A stretch of DNA of 64,000 nt from Polynucleobacter sinensis (GCF_001595985.1 NZ_LOJJ01000009.1:1-64000); one strand, 5' to 3'. Numbered from the stretch's first letter, positions 1 to 8,785 are shown. Notes: generated from the sequence alone by a model not told the origin. A program made the numbers and translations.

Positions 1-2
1 TT

Positions 3-236
3 AGCTTGCCCAACGCAAGCATTAAAAAGAGGGGTGATGAAACTGGGGTATGGGTGCTCAAGGATGGCAAGCCCCATTTTGCTCGGGTACAAATTGGACA
101 AAACGGCTTAAATGGTCAAGTGGTTATTCTGGGCGGACTTAAGAGTGGTGATGAAGTTGTTCTCTATAGCGATGCTGAAATTAAAGAAGGTCAGCGCATT
201 AAGGTGGTAGATGCTTTGTTAAAGAAATCGCCGTGA
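3..236 (+). CDS. membrane-fusion (periplasmic adaptor) protein, C-terminal part
   Basis: The reading frame is open to the left edge, so only the last 77 residues are visible. They look like the C-terminal beta-barrel and membrane-proximal part of an HlyD/MacA-type adaptor: a V-x-I-G-x-x-G segment, then G-G-L-K-S-G-D-E-V-V, then a G-Q-R-I-K-V end. Such adaptors link an inner-membrane transporter to an outer-membrane channel. The stop overlaps the GTG start of the next gene by four bases, so the adaptor is translationally coupled to the FtsX-type permease and ATPase that follow. The assignment to an ABC (MacA/DevB-like) rather than RND system rests on these neighbours. The N-terminal signal and lipoyl/hairpin parts lie outside the window. 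Confidence 0.75.
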   Translation, partial: SLPNASIKKRGDETGVWVLKDGKPHFARVQIGQNGLNGQVVILGGLKSGDEVVLYSDAEIKEGQRIKVVDALLKKSP

Positions 237-1423
237 TTAGTCTAGCGGGTCGTGACATTGCTCATTCTTGGGGTAAGTTTGCTCTAACGGGATTGGGTCT
301 CGGACTGCTAATCGGTGTCACTCTAACAATGGCGGGGGTATATCGAGGTATGGTGGATGATGCCATGGCCCTACTAAACAATAGTGGTGCAGATCTTTGG
401 GTGGTACAAAAAGATACTCAAGGCCCTTACGCTGAAGCATCCAGTATTCGAGATGACTATGTAAGGGGTGTGCTGGGAATGCCAGGCGTTGCACGCGCAG
501 CTAACATTACCTATCTCACAATGCAGGTTCGTAAAGGACAGAGTGATACTCGAGTCATGGTGGTTGGGGTAGAAAGTGGGCAGCTTGGTGAGCCGGCCTA
601 TTTGATTTCCGGTCGACATATTGTTCAGTCACACTATGAAGCATTGGCGGATGTTAAAACGGGGTTTGAGCTAAACGACCTCATTCAAATTAAGCGCCAT
701 CAGTATCGGGTAGTGGGTTTAACTCGCCGTATGGTCTCATCGGGTGGCGATCCAATGGTATTCATTCCAATTAAAGACGCACAAGAGGCGCAATTTCTAA
801 AGGACAACGATGCGATTCTGAATGATCGTGCCAGAAACGTAGCCAATCCCAGTTTGAATCGCCCTATTCCTGGCTTATTAGATGCCATTACAGCATCGCA
901 ATCTACCAATCACAGCGTTAATGCCATCCTTGTTCAAATCCAAGCCGGCAGTAGTCCAGAGGAAGTAGCCAAACCAATCCGTCGCTGGAAACATCTTGAG
1001 GTGTATACAAGGGCGCAGATGGAAGAAATCCTTGTTGCCAAGTTGATCGCAAATTCTGCGAAACAAATTGGTATGTTTCTAGTGATCTTGGCGGTAGTAA
1101 GCGCTGCCATTGTGGCTTTCATTATCTACACCATGACCCTGGGAAAGATCAGGGAGATTGCCGTGTTGAAATTGATTGGCACTCAAAATAGTACTATTGG
1201 CAGCATGATCTTGCAGCAAGCCCTTGGCTTGGGGTTAATTGGTTTTGTTGTGGGAAAAACTTCTGCTACTTTTTGGGCGCCGCTGTTTCCAAAGTATGTT
1301 TTATTAGAGCCTGTAGACGCAATCATCGGATTCATTTTAGTGATGGTCATATGCGCTTTAGCTAGTACCTTGGCGATTAGAGCTGCTTTGCTGGTAGATC
1401 CCGCCCAAGCAATTGGAGGCTGA
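233..1423 (+). CDS. ABC transporter permease, FtsX/MacB-like (DevC type)
   Basis: 396 residues starting at GTG in a GTGA overlap with the adaptor gene. One hydrophobic segment lies near residues 15–35, followed by a large periplasmic domain (about 40–275) and three hydrophobic segments near 280–305, 320–345 and 360–388. This is the four-helix FtsX layout of mechanotransmitting ABC permeases (MacB, LolC, DevC). The motif K-I-R-E-I-A-V-L-K after the second helix is typical of the FtsX domain coupling helix. With the adaptor upstream and a separate ATPase downstream it forms a DevBCA-like tripartite exporter inner-membrane unit. The substrate cannot be told from sequence; the nearest outer-membrane factor is the TolC-like gene at 11–12.5 kb on the other strand. 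Confidence 0.8.
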   Translation: MISLAGRDIAHSWGKFALTGLGLGLLIGVTLTMAGVYRGMVDDAMALLNNSGADLWVVQKDTQGPYAEASSIRDDYVRGVLGMPGVARAANITYLTMQVRKGQSDTRVMVVGVESGQLGEPAYLISGRHIVQSHYEALADVKTGFELNDLIQIKRHQYRVVGLTRRMVSSGGDPMVFIPIKDAQEAQFLKDNDAILNDRARNVANPSLNRPIPGLLDAITASQSTNHSVNAILVQIQAGSSPEEVAKPIRRWKHLEVYTRAQMEEILVAKLIANSAKQIGMFLVILAVVSAAIVAFIIYTMTLGKIREIAVLKLIGTQNSTIGSMILQQALGLGLIGFVVGKTSATFWAPLFPKYVLLEPVDAIIGFILVMVICALASTLAIRAALLVDPAQAIGG

Positions 1424-1424
1424 T

Positions 1425-2126
1425 ATGAGTACTTACAGCATTCAATTAGAAGGGCTTAGAAAAACTTACGGACATGGTGACGCTGCTGTAGATGCCCTCA
1501 AAAATGTCAATATGCAAATTGCTCCAGGTGAAGTGGTGGGGCTTATTGGCCCATCTGGATCCGGAAAAAGTACGCTACTGAAATGTCTAGGGGCAGTCAT
1601 TGAGCCCACAGCAGGTCGCATGACTTTGGGTGGTGAAGTGATCTACGAGAATGGTTGGAAGATTAAGGACTTAAGGGCTCTGAGAAGAGACAAAATTGGC
1701 TTTATTTTCCAGGCCCCTTATTTAATTCCGTTTCTAAACGTTACCGATAACGTCGCACTATTGCCTATGCTTGCAGGCGTGCCTAATGCTCAGGCTAGAG
1801 CGCGCGCTAGAGAGTTGCTAGAGGCTCTAGATGTTGCACATAGGGCTAATGCAAGCCCATCTGAATTATCTGGGGGTGAGCAACAACGAGTTTCCATTGC
1901 AAGAGCTTTGGCAAATAGACCCCCAGTGATTTTGGCTGACGAACCTACTGCGCCTCTAGATAGCGAGAGGGCTCTAGGGGTAATGGGGATCTTAAATCAA
2001 ATGGCCAGTCAATATCAGACTGCGATTATTGTGGTTACCCATGATGAAAAAATTATCCCACTATTTAAGCGCATTTATGCAATTCGAGACGGGCAAACCA
2101 TTGAGGAATCTAGGCAGGGTCAATGA
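1425..2126 (+). CDS. ABC transporter ATP-binding protein (DevA/LolD/MacB-type)
   Basis: 233 residues. An in-frame TTG lies 12 bases upstream, but a GGAGG Shine-Dalgarno at 1415–1419 is well spaced for the ATG at 1425, so that start is chosen. Walker A (GPSGSGKST, about residues 42–50), the Q-loop (FQAPYL), the signature LSGGEQQR and Walker B ILADEPT followed by an H-loop (VVTHD) are all present, so the ATPase should be active. The D-loop reads A-P-L-D where this family commonly has A-N-L-D, a mild variant. It directly follows the FtsX-type permease stop and would energise it. A 150-base gap without a clear terminator separates it from the recombinase gene. Confidence 0.88.
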   Translation: MSTYSIQLEGLRKTYGHGDAAVDALKNVNMQIAPGEVVGLIGPSGSGKSTLLKCLGAVIEPTAGRMTLGGEVIYENGWKIKDLRALRRDKIGFIFQAPYLIPFLNVTDNVALLPMLAGVPNAQARARARELLEALDVAHRANASPSELSGGEQQRVSIARALANRPPVILADEPTAPLDSERALGVMGILNQMASQYQTAIIVVTHDEKIIPLFKRIYAIRDGQTIEESRQGQ

Positions 2127-2279
2127 GTAACCTGAGAATTGCTTAAGTGGCGGCTAAGGGTCGATTTTTGCCTCCAGTAGCTAACTAGCTTGAATGACTG
2201 CTTTTGAGATTTCTAGAGTCCTTGCTGATGCCATTAATTCAGCGCAAAGTGGTATTCCCTTTCACATGAGGAGAATGTC

Positions 2280-2903
2280 ATGGAACAGCTTATTGCAACT
2301 ACGCATAAAGAACCCTGGAACAAAGGCAAACTGACAGGGCAGAAAGCACCACTTAAGTTAAAAGATATTTGGGCCATTCGGGTCCGACTTCAACTAAATG
2401 GCAACAAGCGGGATTTAGCTTTATTTAATTTGGCTATCGACAGCAAATTAAGAGCTTGTGACCTAGTGAAGTTAAAAGTTCGAGATATCGCGACTGGTGA
2501 CCATGTTTCATCTAGAGCCAACATATTGCAACAAAAGACCCATCGACCAGTTCAGTTTGAAATTACTGAATTAACAAGGACTGCAGTTGAGCAATGGATT
2601 CAGGCGGATGGTTTGCACTTGGAGGATTATCTATTCCCCAGTCGGATTAAAGAATCCCCACATTTATCGACTAGGCAGTACGCTAGGATTGTGCATAGTT
2701 GGGTTAGCTCTATTGGCTTGGAATCAGCAAACTATGGAACGCACACCATGCGCCGCACTAAGGTTTCTTTAATCTATCGCCGGACTAAAAACCTACGAGC
2801 AATTCAGTTGCTGCTGGGTCATACCAAGCTGGAAAGTACAGTTCGTTACCTAGGCATTGAAGTGGATGATGCTTTAGAGATGGCAGAACAAACTGAGGTT
2901 TGA
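2280..2903 (+). CDS. tyrosine recombinase, catalytic domain only
   Basis: 207 residues with an AGGAGA ribosome site at 2268–2273. The catalytic set of the phage-integrase/XerC family is visible: Arg58 (in SKLRACDLVKLK), a Lys near 86, His155 and Arg158 (HTMRRT), His181 (LLGHTKLEST) and the nucleophile Tyr190. There is no N-terminal SAM-like core-binding domain, so the protein is about 100 residues shorter than a typical integrase; this short form is a recognisable family found on many proteobacterial chromosomes and plasmids. It sits between the ABC exporter genes and the copper cluster and is the only mobility-type gene in the window. Whether it moves the neighbouring cluster is unknown; no att repeats were seen. 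Confidence 0.85.
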   Translation: MEQLIATTHKEPWNKGKLTGQKAPLKLKDIWAIRVRLQLNGNKRDLALFNLAIDSKLRACDLVKLKVRDIATGDHVSSRANILQQKTHRPVQFEITELTRTAVEQWIQADGLHLEDYLFPSRIKESPHLSTRQYARIVHSWVSSIGLESANYGTHTMRRTKVSLIYRRTKNLRAIQLLLGHTKLESTVRYLGIEVDDALEMAEQTEV

Positions 2904-2967
2904 AATTGGGGGGGGCTGCGTTAATGCCATCGCCGCAGTCTACCCCTCTCTCATAAGCAGACAGTCA

Positions 2968-3013
2968 GATGGACTTTGGGCGATAGGCTCAATCCGACCC
3001 AAAGCAGACCATC
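2968..3013. repeat. imperfect inverted repeat downstream of the recombinase
   Basis: Inner arms CTTTGGG (2974–2980) and CCCAAAG (2998–3004) pair perfectly, and outer arms GATGG (2968–2972) and CCATC (3009–3013) pair around small internal loops. No T-run follows on either strand, so a simple intrinsic terminator is not supported. It could be a recombination site, a transcript-end structure for the convergent genes, or chance. Confidence 0.4.
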
Positions 3014-3063
3014 AATTCAATAATCTGAGTACGCTAACTCTCACCCAAAACTGAGCGACCTGC

Positions 3064-3294
3064 TTAACGTAAGTCTTTATTTAACTGATCCACAATCTCG
3101 GCCCAATCAGCATCTAAAAGCAACTCATCACGAAGAAGCCTTGCTTGAGATGGTGTCCAGAATGGTGCATCCGCTAATTCAATCGCTTCATCTAAAGGCG
3201 CATGCCGATCAATGAATGCCTTAATACTATTACCATCAGAAGGTAGTCCTAATTGAAGGAATAACTCAGAGAATGGATGAAATGACTTTTCCAT
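3064..3294 (-). CDS. DUF2789 family small protein
   Basis: 76 residues from an ATG with an AGGAG site about ten bases upstream; a longer frame extends upstream inside the ATPase gene but lacks such support. The sequence M-E-K-S-F-H-P-F-S-E-L-F-x-Q-L-G-L-P-S-D and the closing segment with P-F-W-T-P-S-Q-A-x-L-L-R-D-E match my recollection of DUF2789, a short cytoplasmic family with no known function. It starts two bases after the stop of the copper ATPase gene and is therefore probably its last operon partner. No metal-binding cysteines or histidine clusters are visible. Confidence 0.75.
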   Translation of the reverse strand: MEKSFHPFSELFLQLGLPSDGNSIKAFIDRHAPLDEAIELADAPFWTPSQARLLRDELLLDADWAEIVDQLNKDLR

Positions 3295-3296
3295 GA

Positions 3297-5645
3297 TTAA
3301 TTTCTCCTTAAACGTAACGCATTTGTAATGACCGAGGCTGAGCTCAAGCTCATGGCAAGTGCAGCAATTAATGGTGAGAGTAACCATCCAGTGAAAGGAT
3401 ATAAGAGACCAGCAGCAATAGGAATGCCCAGTGCGTTATAAAGAAACGCAAACACTAGGTTTTGCTTCATATTGCCTACCGTATCGTCTGAAAGCGACTT
3501 AGCAATCGCAATACCTCTGAGATCACCTTTAACTAAAGTAATTTGGGCGCTATTCATAGCAACGTCAGTACCGGTGCCCATAGCAATACCAACATTGGCT
3601 TTTGCTAAAGCTGGAGCATCATTGATGCCATCACCTGCCATTGCAACAATCCGACCTTCATTTTGTAGTCGAGTTACCAATTCGAGCTTATCTGCTGGCT
3701 TAACCTCTCCATAGACCTCTTCAATCCCAAGGCGCTTGCCAACAGATTTAGCAGTTGTTAATCCATCTCCAGTTGCCATCACAATTCGCAATCCCGCATC
3801 TCTTAAGGTTTGCAAAGCCTCTGGCGTAGTAGCCTTAATAGGATCAGAGACAGCTAAAAGTCCAGCAAGCTTTCCGTTGATAGCTAAATGCATCACGCTA
3901 GCGCCTTCAGAGCGGAGATCCTCTGCTTGGGCTTTCAAAATATCAACAGAAACTCCCAGCTTATCCATCAATGCAGTATTACCCAACGCCAAATGAAACA
4001 AGCCAAGGCTACCTTGAACTCCAATTCCTGAACTTGATTCAAAGTTTTCGGGTTTCTCTAATGGCAAATTGCGGTCTCTTGCGGCGCGAACAATTGCATC
4101 AGCAAGGGGATGCTCACTGCCCTGATCAAGACTTGCTGCAAGCTTTAAGACCTCATTACCATCAAAGCTGGGCGCAGGAATAACTCTATCAAAAATTGGC
4201 TTACCCTCTGTTAAGGTGCCTGTTTTATCAATAATGAGGGTGTTCACCTTACGAAGAGTTTCAATGGCCGCAGCGTCGCGGAACAAAATTCCCTTTGTCG
4301 CCCCTTTACCAGTAGCAACCATAATCGACATTGGCGTGGCAAGACCTAGGGCGCAAGGACACGCAATAATTAATACCGAAACCGCATTGATTAAACCAAA
4401 GACCCAACTTGGTTCGGGGCCAAAGATCCCCCAAATGAAAAAAGTCAGCAAAGCTATCGCTACAACAGTTACTACAAAATATCCCGCAACAATATCTGCC
4501 ATTCGCTGCATTGGCGCTCTTGAGCGTTGGGCTTGAGCTACCATTTGTACAATTTGAGACAACATAGTTGATGAGCCAACACGCTCGGCTTTAATAATCA
4601 ACGCACCGTTGGTGTTCATGGTTGCCCCAATGACACGATCACCGATGCGCTTAGTCACTGGCAATGGTTCCCCGGTAAGCATGGATTCATCAAGTGCGCT
4701 AGAGCCTTCAGTAATGACACCATCTACGGGTACTTTTTCACCTGGGCGCACCCTCAATAAGTCTTCAATATGCACATTTGATAAGGGGATGTCTTCCTCG
4801 GAGCCATCAGCCTTAATTCTTCTGGCTGTTTTAGGCGCTAAGCCCAACAAGGATTTAATTGCCGTAGAAGTTTGTGAACGTGCCTTTAGTTCCAACACCT
4901 GACCAAGCAGAGTCAATGAAATAATGACGGCGGCTGCCTCAAAATACACACCAATCCTGCCCATAGACATAAAGGAAGCAGGAAATACTTGTGGAGCTAC
5001 CGTAGCAACAACGCTATACAAAAATGCAGCACCTGTTCCCAATCCAATCAAAGTCCACATATTTGGACTACGATTGGCTATGGATTGCCAGCCACGATGA
5101 AAAAACGGCCATCCTGCCCATAAAACAATTGGTAAGGATAGGAACAATTCAACCCAGGTTTGGGTTTGAGGCTCTAGTAGATTTAATTTATGACCAAACA
5201 TCGCAAGGACAGTCACCACTACCGTCAAGGGCAGTGTCCACCAAAATCGCCTTTGAAAATCAACTAATTCTGGATTTTCTTCTTCCTCTAATTCAGGCAG
5301 CAGAGGCTCTAAACTCATCCCACAAATTGGGCAATTACCAGGATGATCTTGTCGAATTTGCGGATGCATGGGGCAGGTATAAATTGTGCCAGCCACCGAA
5401 GCAGAAGACTCTGAGTCCTGTAGCCCCCCATCTAGATACTTGCTGGGCGCTCCAATGAATTTTTCTTTACAACCATTACTGCAAAAGTAATACGCAACAT
5501 CCTTAAGCGAGTAATTATGTTTAGACTGAGACGTGACCGTCATGCCACAAACAGGATCCTTTAAGGAATTTTCAACCAAAGAATGTTCGTGATGGGCGTG
5601 AGCCGGACCATGCTCATGATGATGGTTCTCATTGTGATTACTCAT
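3297..5645 (-). CDS. copA: Cu+ P1B-type ATPase with YHS and heavy-metal-binding domains
   Basis: 782 residues; an AAGGA site precedes the ATG. In order: a His-rich start (about 4–21), a YHS-type domain (29–72, with PVCGM and C-x3-C), a heavy-metal-binding domain (about 88–115, with CPMHP and CPICGM), then the P-type core with the transmembrane CPC motif near 428, phosphorylation site DKTGTLT near 473, the HP locus (HPLADA) near 512 and GDGIND near 670. These features define a P1B-1 copper exporter that pumps Cu+ out of the cytoplasm. There is no N-terminal HMA domain; a separate HMA protein is encoded at 7.7–8.0 kb. It lies at the downstream end of the copper cluster. Confidence 0.93.
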   Translation of the reverse strand: MSNHNENHHHEHGPAHAHHEHSLVENSLKDPVCGMTVTSQSKHNYSLKDVAYYFCSNGCKEKFIGAPSKYLDGGLQDSESSASVAGTIYTCPMHPQIRQDHPGNCPICGMSLEPLLPELEEEENPELVDFQRRFWWTLPLTVVVTVLAMFGHKLNLLEPQTQTWVELFLSLPIVLWAGWPFFHRGWQSIANRSPNMWTLIGLGTGAAFLYSVVATVAPQVFPASFMSMGRIGVYFEAAAVIISLTLLGQVLELKARSQTSTAIKSLLGLAPKTARRIKADGSEEDIPLSNVHIEDLLRVRPGEKVPVDGVITEGSSALDESMLTGEPLPVTKRIGDRVIGATMNTNGALIIKAERVGSSTMLSQIVQMVAQAQRSRAPMQRMADIVAGYFVVTVVAIALLTFFIWGIFGPEPSWVFGLINAVSVLIIACPCALGLATPMSIMVATGKGATKGILFRDAAAIETLRKVNTLIIDKTGTLTEGKPIFDRVIPAPSFDGNEVLKLAASLDQGSEHPLADAIVRAARDRNLPLEKPENFESSSGIGVQGSLGLFHLALGNTALMDKLGVSVDILKAQAEDLRSEGASVMHLAINGKLAGLLAVSDPIKATTPEALQTLRDAGLRIVMATGDGLTTAKSVGKRLGIEEVYGEVKPADKLELVTRLQNEGRIVAMAGDGINDAPALAKANVGIAMGTGTDVAMNSAQITLVKGDLRGIAIAKSLSDDTVGNMKQNLVFAFLYNALGIPIAAGLLYPFTGWLLSPLIAALAMSLSSASVITNALRLRRN

Positions 5646-5662
5646 TCCAAATCCTTGTTTAT

Positions 5663-6163
5663 CTAATCTATTAAAACTGGCGAATCTGGGATTTCATTAT
5701 CTGAAGATGATTTCCCCGGGAATTGACTTTGCAATAGTTGACTCACCATTTCAATTCCAGACAAAATGCCAGCCTGATATTCATTGAGTGCAAATTTGGA
5801 TTCGATCTCATGACAAATAACATCCCACGCACTGGCATCTGCGTTTGAATGAATACCTCTATCGGCAATTATCTCTACAGCATGATCGGCTAATAAAACA
5901 TAAATGAGCACCCCATTATTGTGCTCAGTGTCCCAAACTCTTAGATTGGTAAAGACTTCAATTGCGCGATCTCTAGGGCTTAAGCCTTTTAACAAGGCAA
6001 GCGTATCCAGGGCACCTTCAACGGCAAAGCAAATTTGACCCGAATGCTGATCCTCACTATCTCGAATCGCTTTTGTTATAGCGGCGAGGTCTTGCTTAGA
6101 AAAGAATTTCCCTACCTTGCGACTATGAGACCAGAGATGTTTTATTAATCGATTCATGCTCAT
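5663..6163 (-). CDS. TPM-domain protein, cytoplasmic-looking form
   Basis: About 166 residues. An in-frame ATG nine bases upstream overlaps the preceding gene's stop, but GGAGA lies eight bases ahead of the ATG at 6163, which fits better. The body (residues about 20–140, with [15 protein letters not shown] and N-N-G-V-L-I-Y-V) matches the TPM_phosphatase fold found downstream of the longer YgcG-type TPM protein in many proteobacteria. No signal peptide or transmembrane segment is evident. It belongs to a LemA–TPM–TPM trio whose function is poorly known; proposed roles concern membrane or envelope stress. It sits directly upstream of the copper ATPase gene with only 17 bases between. Confidence 0.78.
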   Translation of the reverse strand: MSMNRLIKHLWSHSRKVGKFFSKQDLAAITKAIRDSEDQHSGQICFAVEGALDTLALLKGLSPRDRAIEVFTNLRVWDTEHNNGVLIYVLLADHAVEIIADRGIHSNADASAWDVICHEIESKFALNEYQAGILSGIEMVSQLLQSQFPGKSSSDNEIPDSPVLID

Positions 6164-6165
6164 GC

Positions 6166-7041
6166 TTACCATCTCCCCGAAGAGCCGCCACCACCAAAGC
6201 CACCACCGCCACCACTAAATCCACCCCCACCACCATGACCTCCTCCACTGCTATAGCCGCCAAAGCCATGTCTACCCAACCCCATTCCGGATAGAGCAAC
6301 GACTAATGCCACAACACCGGCGATTAAGGCCATAGAAAACGCACCGAACATAAACCAGGCGATAAGAGCTACAAATCCTCCGGTAACAAGGGAGCCAGGC
6401 AACCTGCCGAGCATTGATCGCAAGATTCCGCCAAGCACTAAGGCCACAATAAAGATGATTGGTAAAAATGAGCGAATATTCCCGGGGTCACGAATTTCGG
6501 TGTTAGCTGGGGTTGGTGCCGGTAACGCCTCACCATCAACCACGCCAATCACAGCGTTTACGCCATCAGTAATACCACCATAAAAATCCTGCTGCTTAAA
6601 GCGCGGCACAATGATTTGGTCGATGATTCGTTTACTAGTTGCATCCGTTAATACTCCCTCAAGGCCGTAGCCCACTTCAATCCGAAGGGTCCTATCCGCT
6701 TTAGCAATAATCAGAATCGCACCATCATCTATTTTTTTCCGCCCAATCTTCCATTGCTCAGCTACGCGAATGGCATATTGCTCAATCGCCTCAGGAGCGG
6801 TAGACGGCACTATCAACACTATAATTTGACTGCCCTTTTTAGCCTCAAAACTACTTAAGGCTTGATCTAGAGAAGCGATCTGACTGGGTGTAAGAGTGCC
6901 TGTTTGATCAATGACCCGCCCTGACAAAGCTGGCACCATCTGCTGTGCCACAGAAAACTGAGGCCAGCAGAGAAGCGCCAAAAGCGACAATATAGCCAAG
7001 CAGCGCCTAGGCAATTTGCAGATACGGCCAAAAACAGACAT
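6166..7041 (-). CDS. secreted/membrane TPM-domain protein (YgcG family)
   Basis: 291 residues. A signal peptide (about 1–32, ending S-V-A-Q) leads into a TPM domain (about 37–175, with D-Q-T-G-T-L-T-P and G-A-I-L-I-I-A). A hydrophobic stretch at about 190–255 gives two or three membrane segments, and the last 35 residues are almost all Gly and Ser (G-G-G-x-S-G-G repeats). This is the standard architecture of the YgcG/TPM proteins that accompany LemA. It starts five bases after the lemA stop and overlaps the next TPM gene's longest possible start. Function is uncertain; being in a copper cluster may be informative. Confidence 0.85.
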   Translation of the reverse strand: MSVFGRICKLPRRCLAILSLLALLCWPQFSVAQQMVPALSGRVIDQTGTLTPSQIASLDQALSSFEAKKGSQIIVLIVPSTAPEAIEQYAIRVAEQWKIGRKKIDDGAILIIAKADRTLRIEVGYGLEGVLTDATSKRIIDQIIVPRFKQQDFYGGITDGVNAVIGVVDGEALPAPTPANTEIRDPGNIRSFLPIIFIVALVLGGILRSMLGRLPGSLVTGGFVALIAWFMFGAFSMALIAGVVALVVALSGMGLGRHGFGGYSSGGGHGGGGGFSGGGGGFGGGGSSGRW

Positions 7042-7046
7042 GCTGA

Positions 7047-7649
7047 TTATTTCGGTGCAGGCGTATCAAATGAAACGCTAGGAGGGGTTGCCAGTTCCTT
7101 TTCATTCTCAACGGTAAAGTTTGCCTTGGCTTTATAACCAAAGACCATTGCTGTTAAGTTAGATGGGAATGAGCGAATCGTGACGTTGTACTCCTGTACA
7201 GATTTAATGTAACGATTACGAGCAACTGTAATGCGATTTTCAGTGCCCTCTAGTTGCGCTTGCAAATCTCTAAACCCTTGATTTGCTCGTAAGCTCGGGT
7301 AGTTTTCTGAAACGACTAATAGTCTGGATAAAGCCGAAGTGAGTTGTCGTTGTGCTTGCTGGAATTTCTGGAAAGCTTCTGGGTTATTTACCAAATCAGG
7401 AGTAGCTTGAATTGAGGTCGCTTTAGACCTGGCTTCTACAACTTTGGTGAGGGTATCTTGTTCGAACTTAGCCTCACCCTTAACAGTGCTCACTAAATTA
7501 GGAATCAGGTCGGCTCTACGCTGATATTGATTTAATACCTCAGACCAACTGGAGGTCACCTGCTCATCTTGAGACTGAATTTGGTTATACCCACAACCCG
7601 ATAATAATACCGCTGCCATTGCCATCAGACCAATGAGAAATTTACGCAT
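7047..7649 (-). CDS. lemA: LemA family protein
   Basis: 200 residues with a strong AGGAG site. A lipoprotein-like start (L-L-S-G-C-G, Cys at about 20) precedes the LemA coiled-coil body: W-S-E-V-L-N-Q-Y-Q-R-R-A-D-L-I-P-N-L-V, then E-A-R-S-K-A and the Y-N-x-x-I-R-S-F-P end. LemA proteins are membrane-anchored helical bundles of unresolved function that are commonly followed by TPM proteins, as here. The three genes are packed tightly and probably form one transcript. Insertion of this trio inside a copper-resistance run is the odd part. Confidence 0.9.
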   Translation of the reverse strand: MRKFLIGLMAMAAVLLSGCGYNQIQSQDEQVTSSWSEVLNQYQRRADLIPNLVSTVKGEAKFEQDTLTKVVEARSKATSIQATPDLVNNPEAFQKFQQAQRQLTSALSRLLVVSENYPSLRANQGFRDLQAQLEGTENRITVARNRYIKSVQEYNVTIRSFPSNLTAMVFGYKAKANFTVENEKELATPPSVSFDTPAPK

Positions 7650-7735
7650 TTGTTACTCCTTCACTTAATTAAAGTTTGAATCTGTAAGAACAATCACCTT
7701 TTCAGGTGTCTAAAAATTAGGAATTAAAGAGAGTG

Positions 7736-7996
7736 TTAACCACAACAGCAACCACCAGATTTTTTCTGTGGCACTTGAACGCTACCATCAAGGTCCAAAG
7801 AAGAGGGGTAACCATCCTCATTTAGCGCATGAATCAAATCATCACTCTTCCAGCTCGTCCTATCTAAATGAACTTTGCCGTTTTGCAAGTCAACATGGAT
7901 ATTAGAAACGCCATCTAAAGATTCAAGCGCCTTGGTAACGTGTTTGACACAAGAGCCACAGGTCATACCGGCCACATTTAAATGAATTTGACTCAT
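7736..7996 (-). CDS. heavy-metal-associated (HMA) copper chaperone, CopZ-like
   Basis: 86 residues with an AAAGGAG site. The HMA fold carries the metal site M-T-C-G-S-C (Cys13 and Cys16), with the usual pattern to about residue 65. The last six residues are G-G-C-C-C-G, an extra cysteine cluster not needed for a minimal CopZ. The neighbouring P-type ATPase lacks an HMA domain, so this separate protein is the natural cytoplasmic Cu+ donor to it, though mercury or zinc binding cannot be excluded from sequence. An 86-base gap separates it from lemA; upstream, the CusF-like gene ends two bases before it. Confidence 0.88.
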   Translation of the reverse strand: MSQIHLNVAGMTCGSCVKHVTKALESLDGVSNIHVDLQNGKVHLDRTSWKSDDLIHALNEDGYPSSLDLDGSVQVPQKKSGGCCCG

Positions 7997-7998
7997 AT

Positions 7999-8307
7999 TC
8001 AGTCTCCTTTTTTTAATTCGATGACATATAGCTTTCCACCTTCGCTTGATGCTACGAATTCCACTTGGTCTCCAGACTTAAGACCATTTAAAAGAGTTTT
8101 GTTTTTCACGTTAAAAATCATGGTCATTGGGGGCATATCTAAATTCTTGATTTCCTCGTGACGAATGGTGACTTTGCCTTGCTCCAAATCAACTTTGCGT
8201 ACCTGACCAGCCGTATATGCACCAGTAGATTGGGCGCTTACTATATGAGTCAAGATTACTCCTGATAGTAGAAAAATAACACTCAAATATTTTTTTAGAT
8301 TGTTCAT
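7999..8307 (-). CDS. CusF-like periplasmic copper-binding protein
   Basis: 102 residues with a signal peptide (about 1–25, ending V-S-A-Q). The mature part is a small OB-fold of the CusF family: His50 in the strand V-T-I-R-H-E-E-I and the methionines of D-M-P-P-M-T-M (58, 61, 63). In E. coli CusF the position equivalent to Met58 is a tryptophan that covers the copper by a cation-pi contact; here it is Met. The protein should bind Cu+ in the periplasm and pass it on. No CusA/CusB pump is encoded nearby; its possible partners here are the TolC-like protein and the oxidase. Confidence 0.85.
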   Translation of the reverse strand: MNNLKKYLSVIFLLSGVILTHIVSAQSTGAYTAGQVRKVDLEQGKVTIRHEEIKNLDMPPMTMIFNVKNKTLLNGLKSGDQVEFVASSEGGKLYVIELKKGD

Positions 8308-8317
8308 AATTTAATTC

Positions 8318-8785
8318 CTATCGATAAGATTGATAAATTTGGGATTGACCATTTTTAGAGATCAATAAAACGTCATAAGGATCTTTTCTAGATCCATACT
8401 CAGGACCATCCATTCCTGGAGAGCCTATGGGCATCGCTGGTACAGCAATCCCTACAGCATTGGGCTTCTCGGCCAATAAACGCTTAATTTCCCTCGCCGG
8501 GACATGACCTTCGATTGCATAACCATCAATGACTGCGGTATGGCAAGACCCAAACTGAATGGGCATGCCCATCTTCTTTCTAATCTGGTCATTACCATCG
8601 CTGATCACTTTAGTAGCAAAGCCATTTTTCTCCACATACGAAATCCAATCCTTGCAACAGCCACAAGTTGGACTCTTCCATACTGTGATCAATGGTTTTT
8701 CACTGACAGCACTGGATGCAAACGGCACTAGCACCAATCCCATTGCTATAGCCCTTCTTGTTAAATTAATGTTGATGGGAGCCAT
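8318..8785 (-). CDS. DUF411 periplasmic metal-binding protein
   Basis: 155 residues. The start carries twin arginines (L-T-R-R-A-I-A-M-G) followed by a hydrophobic stretch ending near residue 27, so Tat or Sec export is likely. The DUF411 core has W-K-S-P-T-C-G-C-C-K-D-W (Cys41, 43, 44), then C-H-T-A and G-H-V-P-A. DUF411 proteins are recurrent members of copper and silver resistance clusters and are thought to bind metal; their biochemical role is unsettled. The gene overlaps the end of the cupredoxin gene by 20 bases, so the two are translated together. Confidence 0.87.
   Translation of the reverse strand: MAPININLTRRAIAMGLVLVPFASSAVSEKPLITVWKSPTCGCCKDWISYVEKNGFATKVISDGNDQIRKKMGMPIQFGSCHTAVIDGYAIEGHVPAREIKRLLAEKPNAVGIAVPAMPIGSPGMDGPEYGSRKDPYDVLLISKNGQSQIYQSYR

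Noticed and set aside
2904..3063. Integron-type attC site after the recombinase
   Set aside because: The core GTTRRRY / RYYYAAC pair could not be found in proper orientation, and the recombinase is not of the integron class.
3295..3387. Longer form of the DUF2789 protein
   Set aside because: The extension lies within the copper ATPase gene and lacks a ribosome site; the ATG at 3294 has AGGAG.
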